In this document: positions 1 through 5,160 of the stretch, in pieces | Position numbering within the stretch: position 1 is the stretch's first letter | How the letters are laid out: each line of letters opens with the position of its first letter | Source: Phycisphaerales bacterium | GTDB lineage: Bacteria; Planctomycetota; Phycisphaerae; Tepidisphaerales; Tepidisphaeraceae | Direction of reading: 5' to 3' | Assembly (NCBI GenBank): GCA_028288775.1 | Contig: JAQGHP010000143.1 | Coordinates: forward strand, 1 to 5,475 | Length of the DNA: 5,475 bases | Notes under the pieces: model-generated | The model's input: the letters and a program-made list of their open reading frames with translations, nothing else | Told to the model about the DNA's origin: nothing | Databases searched by the model: none | Program-made: the position numbers and the translations under genes

Positions 1-1678
1 CGGCCAGCGCCTCGGGGCCGACGTGGCCGATGCACGCGCCGGTCGAGACTCCGGAAAACCGCGCATCCGTGATCACCGCCACGTGCTTGCCGAAGGGCAG
101 ATGCTTGAGCGCGCTGGTGACCTGATAAATCTCCTCCATCCCCGCCCCCAGCGGCCCGCGGCAGATCAGCACGATCACGTCGCCCGCCTGAATCTTGCCG
201 GCCTTGATTGCGGCGACCGCCGCCCGCTCAGTCGTGAAAACCCGGGCCGGGCCGGTCTTGCGGTAGACGCCGTCGGCGTCCACTACGCTGCCGTCGATGG
301 CCGTGCTCTTGATGACCGAGCCTTGCGGCGCGAGGTTGCCCGCGGGGAAAGTAACGGTGCTGGTAAGCCCGCGCTCGCGGGCGCGATCCGGGGACATGAT
401 CACGTCGTCGGGCTCGACGCCGTCCTGCTGCCGAAGGATGTCGCGAAACCGCCGTCGGCGGTCGCTCGCCTGCCACCAGTCGAGCGTCGCGCCCAGCGTC
501 CCGCCTGTCGCGGTCAAGACCGATTCATCGAGCAAACCCAACCCGCGCAGGTGCAGCATCACCTCCGGCACGCCGCCGGCCAGAAACACGCGAACGGTCG
601 TATGCCCCACGGGACCGTTGGGCAAAGCGTCCACGAGGCGGGGAACTTTCCGGTTGACGTCGATCCAATCCGCAACCGTCGGCCGGGGGAATCCCGCGGC
701 GTGCGCGATCGCGGGGATGTGCAGCAGCAAGTTCGTCGATCCCCCAAAGGCTGCATGCACGACCATCGCATTTTTTATTGCCGCGGGCGTGAGGACCTGG
801 CCGGTTGTGATTCCCTTCTTCTCCAGCTCCGCCAGCGCCCGGGCCGACCGCACGGCCATGTCGAGCCACACGCCCTGCCCTGACGGCGCCAGCGCCGAGT
901 GCGGCAGCGAGAGCCCCAGCGCCTCACCGACAACCTGCGAGGTTGCCGCGGTGCCCAGGAACTGGCACCCTCCTCCGGCCGACCCACACGCCCGGCAGCC
1001 CAGCTCCGCCGCCTCGTCCAGCGAGATCGCGCCGTGCGCGTAGCGCACGCCGATGGTCTGCACTTTCCCAGCGTCCTCCCCCTCGGTGGGCGGCAGCGTC
1101 ACCCCGCCCGGCACCAGCACGCAAGGCAAATCCTTCGCGCCGGCCAGGGCCATCATCATGGCGGGAAGTCCCTTGTCACACGTCGCGATCCCCATCACCC
1201 CACTGCGCCGGGGGAGCGAGCGGATGAGGCGGCGAAGGACGATCGCCGCGTCGTTGCGAAACGGCAGGCTGTCCATCATTCCCCGCGTCCCCTGAGTGCG
1301 CCCGTCGCAAGGATCGGTGACAAATCCCGCGAACGGCAGAAACCCCAGCGACTTAAACTCCCGCGCCGCCGCCGCCATGAGCAGCCCGACTTCCCAGTGC
1401 CCCGTATGATACCCCAGCGCGATCGGCGTCCCGTCATCCGCCCGAAGTCCGCCGGAAGTGCTGAGTATCAAAAATTCCTTCCGTCCAAGCTGCGCGGGGT
1501 TCCAGCCCATGCCGGCGTTTTGGGTCATGCCGAAAAGGTCGCCGCTGGCCCAGTTGCGGAGCATGTCTTCGGTGACCGGAAGCTTTCCTTCAGGGCCGGG
1601 GCCGTGCGTGCGGATGGAGTAGATGGATTCGTCGGCGGAGTCGAGGAGGCCTTGTGTGTCGAAAGCGGTTTGAGGCAT
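1..1678 (-). CDS. yjhG: D-xylonate dehydratase, YjhG/YagF type (IlvD/Edd family), C-terminus cut by window edge
   Basis: Dehydrates D-xylonate to 2-keto-3-deoxy-D-xylonate, a step of non-phosphorylative pentose catabolism, as a cytoplasmic Fe-S enzyme. Translation from the ATG at 1678 gives 559 residues in one frame to the window edge. As I recall E. coli YjhG, the match is close along the whole length: RTHGPGPEGKLPVT near residue 23, SGDLFGMTQNAGMGW near 45, DPCDGRTQGT (Cys124), CDKGLPAMMMALA (Cys167), GGGCQFLGTAATSQVV (Cys238), AFGGSTNLLLHIPAIAH near 310, GMEEIYQVTSALKH, and RFSGVSTGACIGHVGPEA at the end. The three Cys are the expected Fe-S ligands. About 95 C-terminal residues lie outside the window. 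The start is supported by alignment of the N-terminus. No clear Shine-Dalgarno precedes it; a TACAAT box (minus strand, 1691-1686) sits only 7 bp before the ATG, so a leaderless transcript is possible but unproven. Identification of the subfamily is firm; the exact sugar-acid substrate is inferred. Confidence 0.93.
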   Translation of the reverse strand, partial: MPQTAFDTQGLLDSADESIYSIRTHGPGPEGKLPVTEDMLRNWASGDLFGMTQNAGMGWNPAQLGRKEFLILSTSGGLRADDGTPIALGYHTGHWEVGLLMAAAAREFKSLGFLPFAGFVTDPCDGRTQGTRGMMDSLPFRNDAAIVLRRLIRSLPRRSGVMGIATCDKGLPAMMMALAGAKDLPCVLVPGGVTLPPTEGEDAGKVQTIGVRYAHGAISLDEAAELGCRACGSAGGGCQFLGTAATSQVVGEALGLSLPHSALAPSGQGVWLDMAVRSARALAELEKKGITTGQVLTPAAIKNAMVVHAAFGGSTNLLLHIPAIAHAAGFPRPTVADWIDVNRKVPRLVDALPNGPVGHTTVRVFLAGGVPEVMLHLRGLGLLDESVLTATGGTLGATLDWWQASDRRRRFRDILRQQDGVEPDDVIMSPDRARERGLTSTVTFPAGNLAPQGSVIKSTAIDGSVVDADGVYRKTGPARVFTTERAAVAAIKAGKIQAGDVIVLICRGPLGAGMEEIYQVTSALKHLPFGKHVAVITDARFSGVSTGACIGHVGPEALA

Positions 1679-1774
1679 GCGACAGATTGTAAGGCACGGG
1701 CGCGGTCATCGGCAGCATTCGTGCCGTACTTTTCCCTTTCGCGTGCTAGGCGGAACGACGATAGAATCAAAGTA

Positions 1775-2063
1775 ATGTTCACTCGCGAGTTCATTCAAAG
1801 GAAGCGCGGCGCGATTCTGGAGATCGCTCGCCGATACGGCGTTTGACGTCCGCATCTTCGGATCGGTGGCCCGCGGCGACGCCACTGAATCCTCCGATCT
1901 CGATCTCCTCGTCCGCTTTGAGCCGGGCCGTTCCCTCTTCGACCACGGGGGGCTATTGATGGATTTGCGCGACTTGCTGGGTGTCGATGTTGACGTCGTT
2001 TCCGAGGGGGCCCTCCAGGGCCGATTCGGGCAGAACGTTCGGAACGAAGCGGTGCTGCTGTGA
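1775..2063 (+). pseudogene. MNT-type nucleotidyltransferase antitoxin (MntA-like), frameshifted
   Basis: This is a minimal nucleotidyltransferase of the MNT family, the antitoxin that AMPylates its HEPN partner in MntA/HepT systems. The ATG at 1775 opens MFTREFIQRKRGAILEIARRYGV and then meets TGA at 1844-1846. Shifting by +1 continues the family sequence: FDVRIFGSVARGDATESSDLDLLVRFEPG, then a DLRDLLGVDVDVVSE stretch, to TGA at 2061-2063. The catalytic GS-x10-DxD motif (GSVARG...SDLDL) is intact in the second frame. The break falls a few residues before the GS motif, where the family has RYGA-x-x-VRVFGS, so either one base was inserted or two were lost. The stop overlaps the GTG of the HEPN gene by four bases (GTGA), a layout typical of these pairs. 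A TAGAAT box at 1762-1767 lies 7 bp before the ATG, without a good -35. A sequencing error cannot be excluded. Confidence 0.8.
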
Positions 2064-2407
2064 GGTCGGACACGCTGCTCCTTCGCGACATCGTCGACGC
2101 CATCGAAACGATTCGCCAGTACCTCCCCTCCGACCAGGCCGCATTTGACGGCGACCCGCCCATGCAATCTCACATCCTGCGGCATGTCATGATTGTCGGA
2201 GAGGCCTCATGGCGTTTGTCACAAGCGCTAAAAGCTCGGAACCCTCAAATACCGTGAAAGCAGATTGCCGGAATGCAGCACATTCTTTTTCATGATTACT
2301 TCCGTGTGGATTGGGGGGTGGTGTTTACGACAGCCACGAATGACATTCCGGCACTCAAGCCACAGATTGAGGCGATCCTTGCCGCGCTGCCGCCCGCAGT
2401 TCCGTGA
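2060..2407 (+). pseudogene. HEPN-domain toxin (HepT/DUF86-like) with internal TGA and lost catalytic Arg
   Basis: This is the partner of the upstream nucleotidyltransferase: a small HEPN ribonuclease toxin of the HepT (DUF86) family. From GTG 2060 the frame reads MRSDTLLLRDIVDAIETIRQ, then YLPSDQAAF, QSHILRHVMIVGEASWRLS and ALKARNPQIP, and then TGA at 2255-2257 (codon 66). The same frame continues with KQIAGMQHILFHDYFRVDW, TTATNDIPALKPQIEAILAA and LPPAVP to TGA at 2405-2407. The total of about 115 codons is a normal family length. Relatives usually have PWRQIAGMR(H/N)VLVHDYF here, so TGA replaces a conserved Trp (TGG to TGA). The Arg of the Rx4HxY motif is Gln73 (CGG to CAG), while His78 and Tyr80 remain. 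Both changes are G-to-A transitions. The gene is therefore almost certainly dead as a toxin. It ends 5 bp from the converging zinc-ribbon gene, with no terminator between them. Confidence 0.85.
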
Positions 2408-2412
2408 TTTTA

Positions 2413-3078
2413 TCAACGCACTACCGCACGCATCGGCAACGCGCTTGCCGCCGGCCGCAGTGCGCCGAATCTTCGGCGGACCGCGCGGATCGCCCGTCGA
2501 AATCCGTAAGTGACGAGCAACGCGAATACGCCGATCGTCGCCCACGAGATAAGCACGCCGATCGAGTGGATGATCGTGATGACCAGATAAATCGCGGTCG
2601 CGGCCAGGACGGTTGCGACGAAGAAACCGGCCAGCGTCCGGAGGTCGATCGCGATGGAGGTGGGAAGACGCGCCGGAGCGGGGTCGCGGGCGTCTACAAG
2701 TATGGCGCCGGGCCGCGATGCGCGGCTGCTCTCGTTTCGCAGTAGCAGGCGATTGCTGTCGCGAATCGGCAGCGCGGTGACATGCGTCACCCCGGCGGAT
2801 TCATCCGCCAGCGTGCGATGGCAGGGGGCGCAGACGACGTGCCCGTTCCATTTCCGCGGCGATTCCAGCTTGCCCAGCGCCTGGGCGCAGTTGGCGCACT
2901 CGGGTGATGGGGAATGGAGCCTTGTAAAAGCGGTCGCGGTCTGCGTCGGCGCGGCGAGCAGGTGCTCGGCGAGCGGGTGGGTGATTCCGCCGCACTCGGG
3001 GCAGCGGGCGAGGCGGCCCATGTGCCGGCCGTGGACGGCGATTCTCCCTTTGCAATGGATACAGCGGAACCGGACCAT
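2413..3078 (-). CDS. membrane protein with two N-terminal zinc ribbons
   Basis: A 221-residue protein of unknown function. Residues 1-30 form a zinc ribbon, with FRCIHC (Cys6, Cys9) and RCPECGG (Cys26, Cys29). A second four-Cys unit follows at CANC (Cys61, Cys64) and CAPC (Cys83, Cys86). A polar linker runs to about residue 145. Two hydrophobic stretches, about 149-171 (FFVATVLAATAIYLVITII) and 173-192 (IGVLISWATIGVFALLVTYG), should span the membrane. The tail after them is strongly basic (RRAIRAVRRRFG), which suggests it faces the cytoplasm, as would the N-terminal ribbons. Short proteins starting with an fRCphCg...CPeCg ribbon followed by membrane helices are, as I recall, common in Planctomycetota, but I know no defined role. 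The start at 3078 is fixed by an AAGGAGG six bases upstream. The gene converges on the HEPN remnant and appears to be transcribed alone. Confidence 0.85.
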   Translation of the reverse strand: MVRFRCIHCKGRIAVHGRHMGRLARCPECGGITHPLAEHLLAAPTQTATAFTRLHSPSPECANCAQALGKLESPRKWNGHVVCAPCHRTLADESAGVTHVTALPIRDSNRLLLRNESSRASRPGAILVDARDPAPARLPTSIAIDLRTLAGFFVATVLAATAIYLVITIIHSIGVLISWATIGVFALLVTYGFRRAIRAVRRRFGALRPAASALPMRAVVR

Positions 3079-3084
3079 CCTCCG

Positions 3085-3091
3085 CCTCCTT
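3085..3091 (-). promoter_or_regulatory. strong Shine-Dalgarno of the zinc-ribbon gene
   Basis: On the minus strand AAGGAGG is followed by CGGAGG and then ATG, a 6-nt spacing. This near-perfect anti-16S match settles the start codon at 3078. It contrasts with the weak or absent Shine-Dalgarno before yjhG and rpsG. Confidence 0.85.
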
Positions 3092-3344
3092 CAATTTGAG
3101 CGGCAGGCCTGAAATGTTGTGCGAGGCCCGCAAAACGATGGCGAGTAACGAGCACGCACAATACCAGAATGAACCGGGCCGATCCAAAGTAATCCCGCCG
3201 ACGCAAGCGGCGAGAGTGGGCGCGCAGGGCGCCAATCCACTCGAAATTGCGGATCGTCCGAGGCAATTTGCATCGGAGGCTTTTGACCCTTCGAGCGCGG
3301 CGCATCGACATCCACATAAAATTGCTGAGTGAATATTTTTGCTC

Positions 3345-3373
3345 TTGACGTAGAGCCCGCTTTTGGTGAAGAT
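3345..3373 (+). promoter_or_regulatory. possible promoter of the candidate small RNA
   Basis: TTGACG at 3345-3350 matches the -35 consensus at five of six positions. Seventeen bases later GAAGAT (3368-3373) is a poor -10 match (three of six). It lies upstream of the hairpin cluster that ends in the terminator at 3613-3647, so transcription starting here would give an RNA of roughly 270 nt. The weak -10 box keeps this a suggestion. The surrounding stretch 3092-3435 has no recognisable gene on either strand. Confidence 0.25.
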
Positions 3374-3435
3374 CGCGCTCGTTATCGGAACGGCATTTCG
3401 GCTATCTCAACAGCGGTAAAAACTAGGTCAAAATT

Positions 3436-3647
3436 GCGGACAAGCACGGTCCGCCGAATCGCGCAGGAGGGCACTGGAGGGTGCATCGGTCCGCGGGCTT
3501 GCGCCCCGGGCCGGCGGAGGCGGAGCGGAGACGATGCCGAGGTGGAGAGAGTGCCGGAGGGACCCTTGGACGTTCCCCCGGTAGGAAATGCTGGAGGATC
3601 GGAGTTAGTGCTCGAGGCGACCGCACCCGCGGCCGCCTCGTTTTATT
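3436..3647 (+). ncRNA. candidate structured small RNA, unidentified
   Basis: A run of hairpins ends in a classical intrinsic terminator, with no protein gene in any frame that I believe. Hairpin 1 is GCGGAC (3436-3441) with GTCCGC (3449-3454), loop of 7. Hairpin 2 is a long composite: GGCACT (3470-3475) with AGTGCC (3550-3555), GCATCG (3483-3488) with CGATGC (3532-3537), TCCGC (3490-3494) with GCGGA (3525-3529), and an apical GGGC-TTGC-GCCC (3495-3506). Hairpin 3 is CCGGAGGGA (3554-3562) with TTCCCCCGG (3573-3581), with one A/C mismatch. It shares C3554-C3555 with hairpin 2, so the two outer stems partly exclude each other. Hairpin 4 is the terminator. I do not see the conserved elements of RNase P RNA, SRP RNA, tmRNA or common riboswitches, and could not match it to 6S RNA. 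The 5' end is unknown. It could instead be an untranslated leader fragment or chance GC-rich pairing. Confidence 0.35.
3613..3647 (+). terminator. rho-independent terminator
   Basis: The stem is CGAGGCG (3613-3619) with CGCCTCG (3634-3640), an A/C mismatch, then CCGC (3621-3624) with GCGG (3629-3632) around an ACCC loop, followed by TTTTATT. Eleven GC-rich pairs and a T-run on the 3' side show plus-strand orientation; the opposite side offers no T-run for a minus-strand transcript. No plus-strand protein gene ends just before it, so it implies a non-coding transcript upstream. Confidence 0.8.
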
Positions 3648-3660
3648 GGAAGAGGGAATC

Positions 3661-3835
3661 AAACGTGAAACGTGAAGCGTGAAGACGTGAAACGTGAAAA
3701 CGTAAATGGAAACGGGCACAGCGGGGACGGTCGAACATTGCCTTACGTTTTACGTCTTTAAGTTTTTCCTCCTCACGTTTCACGTCTTCACGTTTCACGC
3801 CCCACGTTTCATACCCCACGCCCCACGTTCCACTA
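3661..3835. repeat. inverted repeat of degenerate ACGTGAA units
   Basis: The left arm (about 3661-3709) is a string of imperfect 7-8 base units of the form ACGTGAA. The right arm (about 3741-3835) is the same unit in reverse complement (TTCACGT, drifting to CCCACGT). The best matching segment is an exact 20-base inverted repeat, 3678-3697 against 3773-3792, separated by 75 bases. The tetranucleotide ACGT recurs five times on the left and seven on the right. The spacer 3710-3740 has no recognisable feature. The element sits between the terminator at 3647 and the rpsL promoter at 3857. It has no ORF, no spacer-repeat regularity as in CRISPR, and no obvious target duplication. It could form a large cruciform. 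Confidence 0.8.
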
Positions 3836-3856
3836 TTCCAATCACACGCAGTGCCC

Positions 3857-3885
3857 TTGCCATGCGCCATCCAAATCCCTATACT
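3857..3885 (+). promoter_or_regulatory. sigma-70-type promoter for rpsL-rpsG
   Basis: TTGCCA (3857-3862) and TATACT (3880-3885) each match the consensus at five of six positions and are exactly 17 bp apart. Initiation would be expected near 3892, giving a leader of about 58 nt before the rpsL ATG at 3950. This is the best promoter in the window and fits a highly expressed ribosomal operon. Confidence 0.7.
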
Positions 3886-3949
3886 GCCGCGCTTCTCGAC
3901 GGACAGGGCCGGGCCATTGTTTGCGCCGGGCGGAAGAGTAAGGAAACGT

Positions 3950-4321
3950 ATGCCGACGATTAATCAGTTGATCAAGAAGCCGCGGCGGGCGCTGCCCCGC
4001 ATCAATAAAGTCAAAGACCTCGAAGCCTGCCCGCAGAAACGCGGCGTTTGCCTTCAGGTCAAGACGATGACCCCTAAGAAGCCCAACTCGGCCCTGCGCA
4101 AGATCGCTCGCGTACGCCTGAGCAACGGCAAGGAAGTCACCGCCTACATCCCCGGTGAAGAGCACAACCTCCAGGAACACAGCATCGTGCTGGTCCGCGG
4201 CGGCCGCGTGCGCGATCTGCCGGGCGTGCGGTATCACATCGTCCGCGGAACCCTCGACGCCCTGGGCGTCGAAGGCCGCAAGCGCAGCCGAAGCAAGTAC
4301 GGCACCAAGGGCGGGAAGTAA
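3950..4321 (+). CDS. rpsL: 30S ribosomal protein S12
   Basis: S12 lies at the 30S decoding centre and takes part in tRNA selection and fidelity. The 123-residue product is the normal length (E. coli 124). Family landmarks are present: MPTINQLIKKPRRALPRINK, LEACPQKRGVC (Cys26, Cys33), TMTPKKPNSALRKIARVRLS (Lys42-Lys43-Pro-Asn-Ser), HNLQEHSIVLVRGGRVRDLP, GVRYHIVRGTLDALGV, and the basic tail RKRSRSKYGTKGGK. Asp88, the site methylthiolated by RimO in E. coli, is kept. Two substitutions relative to E. coli (numbering of the mature protein) stand out: Arg87 for Lys87 and Glu70 for Gly70 (PGEEHN instead of GGEGHN). AGGA five bases upstream of ATG 3950 fixes the start; an in-frame upstream ATG at 3863 would add residues unlike S12. 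The gene is first in a unit with rpsG, driven by the promoter at 3857-3885. Confidence 0.97.
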   Translation: MPTINQLIKKPRRALPRINKVKDLEACPQKRGVCLQVKTMTPKKPNSALRKIARVRLSNGKEVTAYIPGEEHNLQEHSIVLVRGGRVRDLPGVRYHIVRGTLDALGVEGRKRSRSKYGTKGGK

Positions 4322-4343
4322 TCCCGTTCAGGCCGCTCTGTCC

Positions 4344-4417
4344 CGTTTAGCCGCCTCGCTTGCGAGGCGCGTTTCGCGAAGCGAAAAATAACGCCTCGCA
4401 AGCGAGGCAGCTGAACG
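4344..4417. repeat. palindromic repeat in the rpsL-rpsG gap
   Basis: Two 26-base arms, 4344-4369 and 4392-4417, are inverted copies with two differences, one of which is a G-U pair in RNA. Each arm contains its own near-palindrome: CGCCTCGC-TT-GCGAGGCG on the left, and its reverse complement with AA in the centre on the right. The middle holds a further small hairpin, TTTCGC-GAA-GCGAAA (4372-4386). No T-run follows, so it is not an intrinsic terminator. As RNA it would fold into a very stable stem between the two ribosomal genes. It looks like a REP/BIME-like dispersed intergenic element, but copy number cannot be judged from one window. Confidence 0.85.
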
Positions 4418-4468
4418 AAGTACATCGCGGTCGAAGGACGAATCAAAATTCAATAACCATCCGGAGTA

Positions 4469-4543
4469 TTCCCGACGGCCCGGGCGTGTCGCCTGGCAAC
4501 CTTCGGGGAGAACCAGTTTACACGCCGGCCCATTGGCCCGGCG
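4469..4543 (+). promoter_or_regulatory. structured leader of rpsG, possible S7 regulatory region
   Basis: TTCCCGA (4469-4475) pairs with TCGGGGA (4503-4509), enclosing GGCG-TGT-CGCC (4483-4493). A second hairpin, CGCCGG (4523-4528) with CCGGCG (4538-4543), extends inward by CC/GG around CATT and ends 27 nt before the rpsG start. In E. coli the rpsL-rpsG intercistronic RNA is bound by S7 to repress translation. Position alone suggests a similar role here, but I could not match the E. coli S7 site itself. No promoter is apparent in the gap. Confidence 0.3.
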
Positions 4544-4570
4544 GATAACGGAAAACAGAGATCGAATCCC

Positions 4571-5047
4571 ATGGCTTACAAAAAATTCACCGCCAGCGAA
4601 GACATGCTCAAGCCTGACGCCCGCTTCAACAGCAAGGTCGTCAGCAAGTTCATCAACTGCCTGATGTGGGACGGCAAGAAGTCCGTCGCCCAGAAGGTTT
4701 TTTACGGCGCAATGGACCAGATCGCCAAGAAGATGAAGGAAGTTCCGCCGCTGGAGGTCTTTGAGACCGCCATCAACAACGTCAAGCCGTTCGTGGAAGT
4801 GCGCAGCCGACGTGTCGGCGGTGCCAACTATCAGGTCCCGATGCAGGTAAACAAGCGTCGGCAGACGAGCCTGGCGTTCCGCTGGCTGCTCGCCGCCAGC
4901 CGCGACGCCGGCGGCCGGCCCATGGCCGATCGCCTGGCGGACGAGTTCATGGCCGCCTTCCGCAAGGAAGGCAAGGCGATGAACACCCGCGAGCAGACCC
5001 ACCGCATGGCCGACGCGAACAAGGCTTTCGCCCACTTCGCCTGGTAA
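4571..5047 (+). CDS. rpsG: 30S ribosomal protein S7
   Basis: S7 nucleates assembly of the 30S head by binding the 3' major domain of 16S rRNA, and it lines the E site. The product has 158 residues, the usual size. Characteristic segments are SKFINCLMWDGKKSVAQKVF near residues 25-44, FVEVRSRRVGGANYQVPMQV near 74-93, RWLLAASRDAGGRPMADRLA near 104-123, and the nearly invariant end HRMADANKAFAHFAW. The N-terminus MAYKKFTASEDMLKPDARFN differs from proteobacterial S7 and resembles planctomycete versions as I recall them. The start at 4571 (ATGGCT) agrees with the family; only a weak AGAG-type Shine-Dalgarno is seen upstream. It follows rpsL by 249 bases, much more than usual, and is followed by a terminator-like hairpin rather than fusA. 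Confidence 0.97.
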   Translation: MAYKKFTASEDMLKPDARFNSKVVSKFINCLMWDGKKSVAQKVFYGAMDQIAKKMKEVPPLEVFETAINNVKPFVEVRSRRVGGANYQVPMQVNKRRQTSLAFRWLLAASRDAGGRPMADRLADEFMAAFRKEGKAMNTREQTHRMADANKAFAHFAW

Positions 5048-5080
5048 TGCCCGAACGGCGCAGCTTACAACTGACTTTTC

Positions 5081-5111
5081 CCGATGGCCGGCGCGGTGCG
5101 CCGGCCATCGG
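5081..5111 (+). terminator. terminator-like hairpin after rpsG
   Basis: CCGATGGCCGGCGC (5081-5094) pairs perfectly with GCGCCGGCCATCGG (5098-5111) around a GGT loop, a 14-bp GC-rich stem that starts 33 bases after the rpsG stop. The following CATTTGTTGG is only moderately T-rich, so termination may be incomplete or the hairpin may serve mainly as a 3' end stabiliser. The minus-strand side lacks a T-run. Its place suggests that the rpsL-rpsG transcript ends here. Confidence 0.65.
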
Positions 5112-5160
5112 CATTTGTTGGTCGGACGGAAGAGTTCATCACGGAGAACGGCGAAACGAA

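Noticed and set aside
23..883. A 286-codon plus-strand open frame.
   Set aside because: It is wholly antisense to the well-identified xylonate dehydratase and is rich in Arg, Gly and His without any recognisable domain.
899..1846. A 315-codon plus-strand open frame.
   Set aside because: Most of it is antisense to yjhG, whose protein identity is certain. Only its last 24 codons, from the ATG at 1775, are meaningful, as the start of the MNT antitoxin.
2060..2407. TGA read as an amino acid (Trp reassignment or selenocysteine) in the HEPN gene.
   Set aside because: TGA is used as the normal stop for the MNT frame and the zinc-ribbon gene, so reassignment is unlikely. The expected residue is Trp, not Cys or Sec, and the catalytic Arg is lost as well, which points to decay.
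3436..3647. RNase P RNA, SRP RNA, tmRNA or cobalamin riboswitch.
   Set aside because: The conserved sequence blocks of these RNAs could not be found by eye, apart from short chance similarities such as GCACTGG.
3329..3682. A 117-codon plus-strand open frame over the hairpin region.
   Set aside because: It reads through the terminator and into the ACGTGAA array, has no family resemblance and no ribosome-binding site. The structure argues for RNA rather than protein.
3661..3835. CRISPR array.
   Set aside because: The units are 7-8 bases long with no unique spacers of constant length, and the orientation flips halfway. No cas gene is nearby.
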